From NCBI RefSeq assembly GCF_014349235.1, contig NZ_JACSOH010000032.1:1-49093 (forward strand): 49,093 bases of DNA. The letters run 5' to 3'. The position numbers were made by a program, and so were the translations under genes. The stretch is from Cytophaga sp. FL35 (GTDB taxonomy: Bacteria; Bacteroidota; Bacteroidia; Flavobacteriales; Flavobacteriaceae). The notes under the pieces were generated by a model. That model saw only the letters and a list, made by a program, of their open reading frames with translations, ran no database searches and was not told the origin of the DNA. Shown here one piece after another: positions 33,643-41,571 of this stretch (its first letter is position 1; each line of letters opens with the position of its first letter).

Positions 33643-33674
33643 TTGCCAGGCATCCAATATTGGATGCTTGGCAA
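33643..33674 (+). terminator. Terminator of csbD
   Basis: TTGCCAGGCATCCAAT and ATTGGATGCTTGGCAA (33643-33674) form a 16-bp stem with one G-U pair and no spacer, 14 bases after the csbD stop, followed by a pyrimidine-rich stretch. Confidence 0.65.
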
Positions 33675-34434
33675 TTCCTTCCATCCCAATCCCCATAAAC
33701 CATGACTAGTATCGAAACTTAGGTCAACCGCTCATTATTAGTTGAAGCCGTGAGGAGACTTTGCCTCAGTACTTATATACGGCAATAACTTTCCATATTC
33801 TATCCGGAACAATTTTTGGCTTTTTCTCACTTAAACACTTCAGTTAAATTTTGGCGCATTTCCTAAAAAAACCCAATAGCACATCCACCTATTTCTCTTC
33901 CTATAATTTTACTAGCAAGTTTTGAAGGATTTTGGAGTACATATCCACATTAAGATTATCCTGCGTCTTAAACTAATTTGAATTTTGACAATGGTTATTT
34001 AAAGGGCGTTTCTTTAGTAATTAAACTTATAGAATAAATCGGAACATTGAACAATTGTCCTTGGTCCGATGAGGAAAGATACTGACGATAGCAAATCGCG
34101 GACTTGGCCTTACGAGATGGATTTAAAACAGGGCTTTATTTTAAAACATTTGAGAATAGGATTGTAACAATCCATTCCATATTCGTTTTGCTATGATAAC
34201 ATGATGTACTCTTAGCTTAAAATGAGTAACCGGGAAATGGTAATCCTAATTTGATATTTCGTTCTCTTTAAGAATCATTTCTTTAAAATCTTCTAAGGCT
34301 ATTCTCCAAAAATTAACCTCACGTACTTCCTTGATGTAAATTACTTTGCTATAGGTTCAATATTATTGTTTTTGACGACATACGCACCAAGTTCAATTTT
34401 ATAACTTCAGCGCACTTAATACAAAAATAGTAGT
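33675..34434. other. Non-coding stretch before the Csp-like gene
   Basis: About 760 bases with no supported gene. A 32-codon open frame beginning with ATG at 34069 (MRKDTDDSKSRTWPYEMD) has no evidence of being translated. A promoter for the Csp-like gene should lie in the last 80 bases; no strong -7 box is seen. Confidence 0.4.
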
Positions 34435-34755
34435 ATGAGAAATGTAAAATTAATTCATGCATTGGGAAATTGCATTAACCATTGCAATTATTGTGCGGAC
34501 GCTTGTCTAGATGAGGAAAACATCGCTATGATGAACAATTGTATTAGAATCGATAGAGTATGTGCCGAAGTTTGTAGTTCACTTGCACAAATTCTAGCTA
34601 CCTCTTATACGGACGTTCAGGGTCTTGTTGATTATTGTAAGACAATTTGCGAAGCGTGTGCCGATGAATGTTCGCGCCACGACCACCAACATTGCAAAGA
34701 ATGTGCTAAAGCCTGTAGGGAATGTGCATTAGCTTGTGATGAGTTTTCCAAATAG
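34435..34755 (+). CDS. Csp-like four-helix-bundle copper-binding protein (DUF326)
   Basis: 106 residues with sixteen cysteines arranged in helical C-x3-C, C-x2-C and C-x6-C steps: GNCINHCNYCADACLDEENI, NNCIRIDRVCAEVCSSLAQI, DYCKTICEACADECSRHDHQ and HCKECAKACRECALACDEF. This is the DUF326/Csp-type pattern: an antiparallel four-helix bundle whose inward cysteines store Cu(I). No signal peptide, so a cytosolic Csp3-like form. It protects cells against copper or stores it. It stands alone after a long leader. Confidence 0.9.
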   Translation: MRNVKLIHALGNCINHCNYCADACLDEENIAMMNNCIRIDRVCAEVCSSLAQILATSYTDVQGLVDYCKTICEACADECSRHDHQHCKECAKACRECALACDEFSK

Positions 34756-34954
34756 TATCATAAGAGTTTGGAATTTACTTGTTCTTGAGGATGTCGATGT
34801 AATAGTAGATAGTAATTTGTACCGCGTAATGAGCTTTTGAACATCATTATATTTGAACTTTGCATCTATAGGTAGGCACCTATTAAAGTGCAGCTATTTA
34901 CTAATATTCTAAAGCAACCCTCTTCTAATTTGTACATCTAATGGAAAAACAATA

Positions 34955-35386
34955 ATGAGAGGAATACTAATATTGCTAGTCATTGCAACTGTTTGGTCCT
35001 CTTGTTCAAGTTCCAGCGAATCGGCCCATTTTGGATTGGCAATGTATTATGAGCTCACTTCCTTGAATTCTGGGATGTCCGGGGAAATATTGGATAAAGA
35101 AGAATTAGGTTTTCGAGAGTCTATCGAATTTTTCCCCGATAGTACCTTTATCAAGCGAAGAGTATATCCAGATAGCACTTCCACTGCTTTCGGTAAATAT
35201 GACTCGGTAAATTCGGGTGGAAATGATTATCTTAAGTTGTACTATTCCGATGACACTTACCTTATCCAATCCTGTGGAAATTCCTTGGTGGAACACTTGA
35301 GTATTCTAAGCGAATCAGAAATGTACAATGGCGGATACTTACTCTGTGACGGACCAGGTTATTATTATACGCGAACTAAGAAATAG
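34955..35386 (+). CDS. Hypothetical lipoprotein
   Basis: 143 residues. Signal and lipobox: MRGILILLVIATVWSSCSSS with Cys17 as likely lipidation site. The mature part is a small beta-rich domain (ELGFRESIEFFPDSTFIKRR, DSTSTAFGKYDSVNSGGNDY, LKLYYSDDTYLIQSCGNSLV) resembling short 'lipocalin-like' lipoproteins of Bacteroidetes, and has two more cysteines. No known function; start chosen at the ATG that precedes the signal. Confidence 0.7.
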   Translation: MRGILILLVIATVWSSCSSSSESAHFGLAMYYELTSLNSGMSGEILDKEELGFRESIEFFPDSTFIKRRVYPDSTSTAFGKYDSVNSGGNDYLKLYYSDDTYLIQSCGNSLVEHLSILSESEMYNGGYLLCDGPGYYYTRTKK

Positions 35387-35439
35387 CTCAATTTTGAACT
35401 TTTCAATTGCCACACTTCGACATTCTGTTAATCCTTTAT

Positions 35440-35736
35440 TTAACTTAGAAACTTTACCAAATCTCTGCCACCATACAGGACTCTTACTATCCGGACATAT
35501 CCTTTAAATTTACGATAGAAAATTACATGAGAAATGTATGGAAAACTGAAAAGGCCTTCCTTAATTTCATTTCTACTCTTTCCGATATCCGGATTGTTGC
35601 CAATTGCCAAAAAATGGTCCTTCAGACCAATCAGGTATTCGATTGCCCGAGCAGTCCCAAAGCGATATTCACCATATTCGAATATATTCTCAATGTCACT
35701 ATCCGCTTCTTGCGAAAGAACATAGCCAACTTTCAC
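35440..35736 (-). CDS. parE: ParE/RelE-type toxin
   Basis: 98 residues, GTG start overlapping the parD stop by 4 bases (GTGA). Family marks: VLSQEADSDIENIFEYGEYR at the start, AIEYLIGLKDHFLAIGNNPD, IGKSRNEIKEGLFSFPYISH, VIFYRKFKGYVRIVRVLYGG and RDLVKFL at the end. ParE toxins block DNA gyrase; relatives cleave mRNA. Together with parD it forms a type II toxin-antitoxin module in a minus-strand operon. The catalytic or contact residues cannot be judged further. Confidence 0.9.
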   Translation of the reverse strand: MKVGYVLSQEADSDIENIFEYGEYRFGTARAIEYLIGLKDHFLAIGNNPDIGKSRNEIKEGLFSFPYISHVIFYRKFKGYVRIVRVLYGGRDLVKFLS

Positions 35737-35957
35737 CCATTCTTTTTTGAAGCGATGATTTCATCCATTGTCCGGGAGCTTTCCGGGCCATCCCAACCTT
35801 TCTCAATTTCCCTTCTAAGATCATCAATAACCTTGTCCCTATAAATACTATGTAAACGTATTGCATCACGGATAACCTCACTATTGTTCTGGTATTCACC
35901 GGTAGCGACTTGCTTGGCAATGTATTCTTCCTGTTTTTTTGTGAAACTGATATTCAT
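35733..35957 (-). CDS. parD: ParD-type antitoxin
   Basis: 74 residues. The N-terminal ribbon-helix-helix is ISFTKKQEEYIAKQVATGEY, QNNSEVIRDAIRLHSIYRDK; the C-terminal arm (REIEKGWDGPESSRTMDEII) wraps the toxin. It neutralises ParE and represses the operon. An operator-like palindrome lies in the promoter. The toxin gene overlaps its end. Confidence 0.92.
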   Translation of the reverse strand: MNISFTKKQEEYIAKQVATGEYQNNSEVIRDAIRLHSIYRDKVIDDLRREIEKGWDGPESSRTMDEIIASKKNG

Positions 35958-35994
35958 AACATAAACATTACTTCCTACAAAATTACACTATTTG

Positions 35995-36015
35995 TCCATA
36001 TTTAGCAAATATGGA
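35995..36015. promoter_or_regulatory. ParD operator candidate
   Basis: TCCATATTT-AGC-AAATATGGA, perfect 9-bp arms with a 3-base centre, 38 bases upstream of the parD start. Ribbon-helix-helix antitoxins bind such palindromes, giving autorepression. Confidence 0.6.
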
Positions 36016-36027
36016 TATTAATTGAAT

Positions 36028-36100
36028 CCTTTTTATGAATTTTCCCCTAAGTTACGATTTATGAATAATCAATTTTAGAAAACAAGGAAGGCTAAATTCC
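36028..36100. repeat. Dispersed repeat, copy A
   Basis: A stretch of about 72 bases that matches copy B at 45426-45498 at roughly 85 percent by eye, including the exact core CTAAGTTACGATTT and AATAATCAATT, and GGAAGGCTA near its end. It lies upstream of parD; copy B lies just downstream of the RhuM-Fic gene, in the same orientation. Confidence 0.65.
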
Positions 36101-36125
36101 ATTCTATTATCAAAACCTATAAATT

Positions 36126-36155
36126 AAAAAGGCCTTGAATAAACAAGACCTTTCT
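36126..36155 (-). terminator. Terminator of the sigma-54 operon
   Basis: On the minus strand AAAGGTCTTG (36153-36144), loop TTTATT, CAAGGCCTTT (36137-36128), followed by TTTAATTT. One G-U pair. It lies 126 bases after the last gene (32-residue peptide) and closes the long operon that starts near 39990. Confidence 0.65.
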
Positions 36156-36280
36156 CCACAAACCAATTAACGCTAAAATTAATGGTCAGTCTTCAATTCC
36201 AAGTAATCCGTTCTCTTAAACGTTTATTATACTAACTTTCACCATTAGCCGTTTTAATTTCTAATAGACTTAGATAAGGG

Positions 36281-36379
36281 TTAGTTTTCGAATACAGGAG
36301 CTGGAAATAGCCAACATAGAATAACTATACACAAAATGCCAATTAGCAATAAAGCAATTTCAAATTTCTTTTTCTTCAT
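36281..36379 (-). CDS. 32-residue membrane peptide
   Basis: Reads MKKKKFEIALLLIGILCIVI then LCWLFPAPVFEN: four lysines, one hydrophobic helix, short tail. It starts 9 bases after the universal stress gene and is the last gene before the terminator, so it belongs to the operon. Lone helical peptides often regulate membrane proteins; no function can be given. Confidence 0.5.
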   Translation of the reverse strand: MKKKKFEIALLLIGILCIVILCWLFPAPVFEN

Positions 36380-36388
36380 AATATTTTT

Positions 36389-37222
36389 TCATACATGAAA
36401 AGTTACAATAGGGATTCTATCGATAGGTCCCAACCTATTGACAAAAGATTTGGTTACTCCAAGCCTTCGTAATACACTTGGTTTTTCATCCAAAAAACAA
36501 AGTATGCTCTTCGTATGACCTGAGCCATATTCCTTAATTTTATCTAAAGAATTTATATTTCTGATTGACACCATTGATTGAGAAATCGTGCTTAATTTTG
36601 AATGAAGTGTTTTATGATTGATTTCTTGGTGCAGACTGATTTGGCAAGGTTGACCAATTTGTAAAATTTTAAATTCAAGCTTCATGTAGCCAAATAGAAA
36701 AAGCATATAATCCAATTCCTCTTGGGGAACAGGATTCATGAAATCCGAAACAAAGACGAATTTGTTTCTTCTACTAAGACTCATAGTCTCAGGAATTACC
36801 ATAATCGGGCACCTTCTAATTTTATTAAGAATCGATGAGATTTGGTGGTCATAAGCTCTGTTTGCGCTATTCATGAATAAAACAATCAAATCCATTTCAA
36901 ATTCCATAACATTTCTTTGGACCGCACCGAGAATATTAGAACATTCGGTGATTGGATGAAAGGTATGTTTTACATTGGAATGCTCTAACCTGTGCTCCAG
37001 AATCACGCTTCTTAGCTTATCCTCTGAAGTCTTTCTAGGCTTTTCGAAAAAACTATCGTCCTCCTGCAAAAAGCGCAAGGTTTCAAGCCCACTCATTCGG
37101 TAACTAAATGTGTCGAGTATATAGAACTTGCAATATTGGTTTTCGAACAGATTAGAAAGGTATCCTAAAACAAACTCTATTTCCATGTTCGAATAAGTTG
37201 GCACCAAAATTCGTTTTTCCAT
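36389..37222 (-). CDS. Universal stress protein, UspA-like tandem
   Basis: 277 residues, two UspA-type halves of about 135 residues: MEKRILVPTYSNMEIEFVLG then MEFEMDLIVLFMNSANRAYD and IRRCPIMVIPETM in the first, and KFVFVSDFMNPVPQEELDYM with IPIVTFHV in the second. The ATP-binding G-2x-G-9x-G(S/T) motif is not clear, so this is the non-ATP-binding type. It follows the two coiled-coil genes in the operon. Confidence 0.8.
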   Translation of the reverse strand: MEKRILVPTYSNMEIEFVLGYLSNLFENQYCKFYILDTFSYRMSGLETLRFLQEDDSFFEKPRKTSEDKLRSVILEHRLEHSNVKHTFHPITECSNILGAVQRNVMEFEMDLIVLFMNSANRAYDHQISSILNKIRRCPIMVIPETMSLSRRNKFVFVSDFMNPVPQEELDYMLFLFGYMKLEFKILQIGQPCQISLHQEINHKTLHSKLSTISQSMVSIRNINSLDKIKEYGSGHTKSILCFLDEKPSVLRRLGVTKSFVNRLGPIDRIPIVTFHV

Positions 37223-37230
37223 AATACCTT

Positions 37231-37617
37231 TTATTTGAGTTTTCTATACTTTTTTAGTTCGTCGAAGATCAGTGTCATTGCCGTCTTATATTCAGCCAAG
37301 ATTTCCTGAAAGAGTTTCCTACTGTTCTGATAAGCCCGAAGTATACCCACGTCATAAAGCTTTTTCCCATACTCCTTTTCCTTTTTAAGATCTATCTCAA
37401 ATTGATATAACTTTCTAAGCACAAGGGTGTTCTTTCTTCTAAGACCTAAAAGAGACATTGAAATTTCTGATCTATTCAACAACGTTGTTTCTATTTCCAT
37501 TAAACTATCCAGTTCCCGATTTATTTGTTCTAATTGGACAGTCCACCATTTTACATCGTAATAATCTCTTTCCAAGCAAAGTTCGGCGAACCAATATTCT
37601 TTTTGAGTTGGATTCAT
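37231..37617 (-). CDS. Hypothetical coiled-coil protein
   Basis: Function unknown. 128 residues, almost entirely helical: an aromatic start (KEYWFAELCLERDYYDVKWW), heptad-like central helices (LEQINRELDSLMEIETTLLN) and a charged end (LFQEILAEYKTAMTLIFDEL). No cysteines beyond one. It is 9 bases upstream of the universal stress gene in the operon, and looks related in size and style to the next gene upstream, though the sequences are too far apart to claim paralogy. Confidence 0.6.
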   Translation of the reverse strand: MNPTQKEYWFAELCLERDYYDVKWWTVQLEQINRELDSLMEIETTLLNRSEISMSLLGLRRKNTLVLRKLYQFEIDLKKEKEYGKKLYDVGILRAYQNSRKLFQEILAEYKTAMTLIFDELKKYRKLK

Positions 37618-37636
37618 CTATCTATAAAATCCTAGT

Positions 37637-38044
37637 TCAACCAACCAAACTGTCCTTAAGGCGGTTGTAGAAATCTTCCTTTAAATTCCAATATTTCTCC
37701 AAATGGTATACATAACTTTTTCGGTACATTTCATGCTCCCTAATGAAAGCCATGTCGCAATGAAGATTATCACACTCGGATATTATTGACCTGTTATTAC
37801 TGTACCCATTTAAAGCTTTCAGTATATTTTCGTTCTCTACCTCCTTTTTCTCAAATTTTTTGCCTACCTCAATAAAGCTTGACTTTTCTTTAAATTGTTG
37901 CACACAGATTTCAATAATTTTCGAGAGCTCTTTACGAATAAAATGTAGATTGGCAATCCAAGCTTTCAATTCCATTGAGTTGATTTTATGAATCAATTCT
38001 GTATCGCTCTCATACTGATATAAGTCTAAACCTTCACCTCTCAT
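37637..38044 (-). CDS. Hypothetical helical protein
   Basis: Function unknown. 135 residues with three helices: SDTELIHKINSMELKAWIAN, LHFIRKELSKIIEICVQQFK and VYHLEKYWNLKEDFYNRLKD, and two Cys in the loop SECDNLHCDMAFIREHEMYR (His and Cys near one another). It lies between the GreA/Rnk-like gene (12 bases upstream) and the coiled-coil gene (19 bases downstream) in the sigma-54 operon. Confidence 0.6.
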   Translation of the reverse strand: MRGEGLDLYQYESDTELIHKINSMELKAWIANLHFIRKELSKIIEICVQQFKEKSSFIEVGKKFEKKEVENENILKALNGYSNNRSIISECDNLHCDMAFIREHEMYRKSYVYHLEKYWNLKEDFYNRLKDSLVG

Positions 38045-38056
38045 ATTTTACTTTTG

Positions 38057-38476
38057 TTACAAAGGAAGGTCTAGAACCTTCGGAAGCGGTTGTTTCTTCA
38101 CTTCACTAATGAAAATTTTTTTGGTGCCCCCTGGAAACTCCCATTCTACGGTACTACCTTCCGGATAGCCGAATAGTGCAGCACCCATCGGGGTAAGAAC
38201 CGAAATCTTACCGAGTTCGAAATTTCTTTCCGAAGGTATGACCAATTGAATTTTTCGCTGCCAGCCATCAGAAGATTCGATCGTTACGAGACTATTGAAC
38301 CTAATGACTCCCCTAGGCATATCCAATTCGTCCACTATAAGGGCCAATTGTAGTTCCGAGGATAATTTTTCCAAGGATTTTTTTACGGAATTGTCATTTG
38401 AGTATCCAGATAGGTTCAACAACCTTTTAAGAAACACATATTCCCTTTTTTCAACTATTAGATTGTTACTGTTCAT
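38057..38476 (-). CDS. GreA/GreB C-terminal-like (Rnk-type) protein
   Basis: From Met at 38476 the product is 139 residues; an earlier Met (38524) would run into the stop region of the upstream gene. The N-terminal helices (REYVFLKRLLNLSGYSNDNS and VKKSLEKLSSELQLALIVDE) precede a domain with GVIRFNSLVTIESSDGWQRK, IQLVIPSERNFELGKISVLT, PMGAALFGYPEGSTVEWEFP and GGTKKIFISEV, the GreA/GreB/Rnk fold that binds RNA polymerase. Rnk-type proteins bind RNA polymerase without the transcript-cleavage coil. It starts 11 bases after the glutamate dehydrogenase gene. Confidence 0.85.
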   Translation of the reverse strand: MNSNNLIVEKREYVFLKRLLNLSGYSNDNSVKKSLEKLSSELQLALIVDELDMPRGVIRFNSLVTIESSDGWQRKIQLVIPSERNFELGKISVLTPMGAALFGYPEGSTVEWEFPGGTKKIFISEVKKQPLPKVLDLPL

Positions 38477-38486
38477 CTTCCTTTTT

Positions 38487-39791
38487 CTATGGGAATATTC
38501 CCCGTTGCACATAAGCATTTTCAATTCTATTCAAGGCTATTCCATAAGCAGCCATTCTTAGTGAAATACCCTCAGATGTTGATAAATCGTAGACCTTCTC
38601 AAAGGAAGCGCTTATCTTCCTTTCCAATTTTTCCATCACTTCTTCCATATTCCAAAGTTCACCATTTCTATTCTGGAGCCATTCGTAATAACTGGCGATA
38701 ACACCTCCTGAATTACAAAGAATATCGGGAATAATTTGAGTCCCTCTTGAAATCAATAATTTTTCTGCTGCATCTTCTGTTGGTCCGTTGGCTCCCTCGG
38801 CGATAAGGCTTGCCTTGATTTCAAATGCGTTTTCCTTAGTGATTTGGTTGCCTAGTGCGGCCGGTATACATATGTCACATTCAACAGAAAAAAAATCTTT
38901 GTCTTTTAAAGTTGATCCTCCACTAAAACCATTGATAACAGATTTGTTCTTTAAACAAAACTCGTGAAGTTCTTCCACTGAAATTCCACTATCATCATAT
39001 AAGGTTTTAGAGGCATCTTGGACCGCCACCATTCTTGCCCCCATCCTCTCAAGAAAAACAGCAGCCCAATAACCCACATTACCAAAGCCTTGAACTATAA
39101 ATCTTTTGTCCTTCAGGTCTTGCCCTTTTTTTTCAAGCAAAAGTTTTATTGTCAAGAACACACCGTACCCGGTGGCACGGTCCCTTCCCTCCAACCCCCC
39201 ACTAGCTGAAGGTTTACCTGTAACAACGTGTTGGTTTGCCGAACGCTCGGCAGGAGGACGCATACTCATATAGGTATCCGCCATCCATGCCATTGTTTGG
39301 TCGTTTGTATTCATATCCGGGGCAGGTATATCATGGTCCGGACCTATATTGTCGGCTAAAGCGTACGTAAATCTTCTGGTTATGCGCTCCAATTCAGCGG
39401 GTGAATAAGCCGAGGGGTCTATTTGTATACCTCCCTTGGCACCACCGTAAGGAAGACCCGCCAAAGAGGTTTTCCATGTCATCCACATCGCAAGTGCCCT
39501 AGCAGCATCCAAGTCAACAGTCTTATGATACCGAAGCCCACCTTTATAAGGGCCTAATGAATTATTATGCTGTACCCTATATCCCGTAAAAACTTCAACT
39601 TCCCCATTATCCATCCTTACAGGAAATCTTACAACTAGCTCATTGTTCGAATGCGACAATATTTTTCTTACGTTACTGTTTATACCCAGAAAATCGGCAG
39701 CTTCGTTGAATTGCTTCATTACATTCCGCATCATGCCCTGCTGCACCTTACCATTTAAACCCCTTCGAATAATTTTCTTGACCTCGGACAT
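38487..39791 (-). CDS. Glu/Leu/Phe/Val dehydrogenase
   Basis: 434 residues, glutamate dehydrogenase class (NAD(P)-linked oxidative deamination or reductive amination). The dimerisation and substrate region holds GYRVQHNNSLGPYKGGLRYH, the catalytic-Lys loop LPYGGAKGGIQIDP (Lys119), and PAPDMNTNDQTMAWMADTY. The Rossmann part is RFIVQGFGNVGYWAAVFLER, and the C-terminal region LIAEGANGPTEDAAEKLLIS plus the NSGGVIASYYEWLQNR helix are complete. Length normal. Close to 420-residue catabolic forms; cofactor choice is not clear. Second gene of the sigma-54 operon, 6 bases after the small Cys protein. Confidence 0.93.
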   Translation of the reverse strand: MSEVKKIIRRGLNGKVQQGMMRNVMKQFNEAADFLGINSNVRKILSHSNNELVVRFPVRMDNGEVEVFTGYRVQHNNSLGPYKGGLRYHKTVDLDAARALAMWMTWKTSLAGLPYGGAKGGIQIDPSAYSPAELERITRRFTYALADNIGPDHDIPAPDMNTNDQTMAWMADTYMSMRPPAERSANQHVVTGKPSASGGLEGRDRATGYGVFLTIKLLLEKKGQDLKDKRFIVQGFGNVGYWAAVFLERMGARMVAVQDASKTLYDDSGISVEELHEFCLKNKSVINGFSGGSTLKDKDFFSVECDICIPAALGNQITKENAFEIKASLIAEGANGPTEDAAEKLLISRGTQIIPDILCNSGGVIASYYEWLQNRNGELWNMEEVMEKLERKISASFEKVYDLSTSEGISLRMAAYGIALNRIENAYVQRGIFP

Positions 39792-39797
39792 ACTGAA

Positions 39798-39971
39798 TTA
39801 AATGTTAATTGGAAACGGTTTAAAATCTTGCGAAACTGGTTCTGCCGGAAATGGATCCAATTTTTGATCATGGTATTCACTACATTCCCAAACCCTATCC
39901 TTTTTTGCAGTCAGGACGCAATGGGAGAAAAATTTACAATAGGGACATATACTAAAAAACTCGCCTTTCAT
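39798..39971 (-). CDS. Small cysteine-containing protein, 57 residues
   Basis: Reading from ATG at 39971 to TAA at 39798: MKGEFFSICPYCKFFSHCVL then TAKKDRVWECSEYHDQKLDP and FPAEPVSQDFKPFPINI. Cys9, Cys12, Cys18 and Cys30 resemble a zinc ribbon or an iron-sulphur ligand set. It is the first gene after the sigma-54 promoter and stands only 6 bases before the glutamate dehydrogenase gene. No family could be named, but an upstream promoter and coupling support a real gene. Confidence 0.6.
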   Translation of the reverse strand: MKGEFFSICPYCKFFSHCVLTAKKDRVWECSEYHDQKLDPFPAEPVSQDFKPFPINI

Positions 39972-39998
39972 GCTTTTACAACTTTATAAACAACATGA

Positions 39999-40014
39999 TG
40001 CAACTAGTATACCA
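39999..40014 (-). promoter_or_regulatory. Sigma-54 promoter (-24/-12)
   Basis: On the minus strand TGGTATACTAGTTGCA matches TGGcAcg-N4-TTGCa, with GG and GC separated by exactly 10 bases. It lies 28 bases upstream of the small Cys gene start, giving a short 5' leader. A sigma-54 activator gene is encoded 220 bases upstream. Together these make a real promoter very likely. Confidence 0.8.
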
Positions 40015-40103
40015 TGTGAAAGCAGATATTGATGCCATGTTCCCTAAGGCCAATGGGAATAAGGTGTAGACATGAGTATTGGAAAATTGAACGATTTATA
40101 GCC

Positions 40104-40130
40104 TGGTAACTATTTACCCGCCTGGGTAAA
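40104..40130. promoter_or_regulatory. Candidate activator-binding site upstream of the sigma-54 promoter
   Basis: TTTACCC-GCCT-GGGTAAA (40113-40130), perfect 7-bp arms, preceded by GGTAAC (40105-40110), so half-sites of the type GGTAA occur three times. It lies about 100 bases upstream of the -24 element, the normal place for an NtrC-type activator. A related set (GGGTA, TGCCC, GGGTAA) occurs near 44231-44256 upstream of nhaA. Confidence 0.55.
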
Positions 40131-40232
40131 AAAAACTTGCCTATTGGGACGTGATTGTAGTTTGACGGATAGACAGAACCTTCCCAAATAACCTGAATAC
40201 AATTTTTGAAGAATATATAAAATGTTAGTTTT

Positions 40233-41570
40233 TCATTGTTTCAGTTTTTCCCTTAGCGTCTTACGAGTAATGCCTAATATTTCCGCCGCCTTTGTTTTAT
40301 TATTGCCATAATGCGCCAAAACCTTTCGTAAATACCTTGTCTCCTGTTCACGAAGTGGCAAAAAATCTTCGTCCGGAAAATCGATTTTATATTTTAAAGC
40401 ATCTGGCAAATTCTCAGTTTCTACACGGCCATCACACATTATCACAGCTCTTTGGACAATGTTTTCCAGCTCTCGGATATTTCCTGGCCAATTATATCTT
40501 TTCATTATTTCAAGTGCCTCAGGGGATATCCCTATCAGACGGTCCTTATACTCGACACCATATTTGAACAGGAATTTTTCAACTAAACGAGGAATATCTA
40601 TTTTTCGTTCCCTAAGCGGAGGAAGTTCTATGTCTACAACGGTAAGACGATAGTATAAATCTTCCCTAAAGGAACCCTTCTGAACCATTTCTTTAAGGTT
40701 GCCATTAGTTGCCGCAATAATTCTCAAATCTATTTTCTCCGATTTTCTTGAACCCACCTTAGTTACCTCCTTTTCTTGAAGTGCTCTGAGCAATCTCGTC
40801 TGTACAGCTAACGAGGAATTAGCTATCTCATCCAAAAAAAGAGTCCCACCGTCCGCGGCCTGAAAAAAACCGTCCCGTGCACCATCCGCACCCGTAAAAG
40901 CTCCCTTAACATAACCGAACAGCTCCGCCTCCAAAAGACTTTCCGGAATACCCCCGCAATTTACTGGCACAAATGCTTGTTGTTTATATTTTCCTGAATA
41001 ATGAATGCTTCTGGCTATAAGCTCCTTTCCCGTTCCGCTCTCCCCGGTAATCAGTATAGTGGCTTTGTTGTCCTTAACCCTTTCAATAATTTGAAAAATC
41101 CTTCCAAGAGCATTTGATTTCCCTACTAAATCTTTAAAATCTCCGGCATTCGACTTGGACGGAATTTGTCTCCTATCCTTCTTGGTTAATGCCTCATTAT
41201 TGCTTAACAACGATTTCTCAACTGAAGTTTTTAACTCTTCCTTAGTAAATGGTTTTGTAAGGTAGCCAACAGCTCCCGATTTAATGGCCTTCAAAGAGCC
41301 TTGCACGGAGGGATATCCCGTAATTATCAATCTGGGGACACCGGGATAATGTTCTGAAACAAATTTAATTAGTTCATAACCGTCTATTTTGGGCATCTTA
41401 AGGTCGGTAATAAGCAAATCTATTCGTGAATCCCTCAGAATGGATACGGCCTCCTTGACCGTAATGGCCCTGTATGTATGAAAATTCCAAGATGACAAAT
41501 GTCTTTGAAGCATTTCAAGTATATGCAGGTCGTCATCCACTATAAGAATGTTCTCTTTTCTCAATTTCAT
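40233..41570 (-). CDS. Sigma-54-dependent response regulator (NtrC/AtoC type)
   Basis: 445 residues. The receiver domain has the acidic pocket DDD (12-14), phospho-Asp56 in LLITDLKMP and Lys106 in YLTKPF. The AAA+ domain has Walker A GESGTGKE (176-183), the sigma-54 contact GAFTGA (223-228) and the Walker B region GGTLFLDEIA. The Fis-type HTH closes the protein (KTKAAEILGITRKTLREKLK). It overlaps the histidine kinase by a 1-base gap, so a two-component pair. It should activate the sigma-54 promoter at 39999-40014. Confidence 0.94.
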   Translation of the reverse strand: MKLRKENILIVDDDLHILEMLQRHLSSWNFHTYRAITVKEAVSILRDSRIDLLITDLKMPKIDGYELIKFVSEHYPGVPRLIITGYPSVQGSLKAIKSGAVGYLTKPFTKEELKTSVEKSLLSNNEALTKKDRRQIPSKSNAGDFKDLVGKSNALGRIFQIIERVKDNKATILITGESGTGKELIARSIHYSGKYKQQAFVPVNCGGIPESLLEAELFGYVKGAFTGADGARDGFFQAADGGTLFLDEIANSSLAVQTRLLRALQEKEVTKVGSRKSEKIDLRIIAATNGNLKEMVQKGSFREDLYYRLTVVDIELPPLRERKIDIPRLVEKFLFKYGVEYKDRLIGISPEALEIMKRYNWPGNIRELENIVQRAVIMCDGRVETENLPDALKYKIDFPDEDFLPLREQETRYLRKVLAHYGNNKTKAAEILGITRKTLREKLKQ

Positions 41571-41571
41571 A

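Noticed and set aside
34069-34167. 32-codon open frame before the Csp-like gene
   Set aside because: No promoter, no conserved signs, and too short to support.
40145-40165. Sigma-54-like match on the plus strand near TGGGACG
   Set aside because: It lacks the GC at the -12 place and points into no gene.
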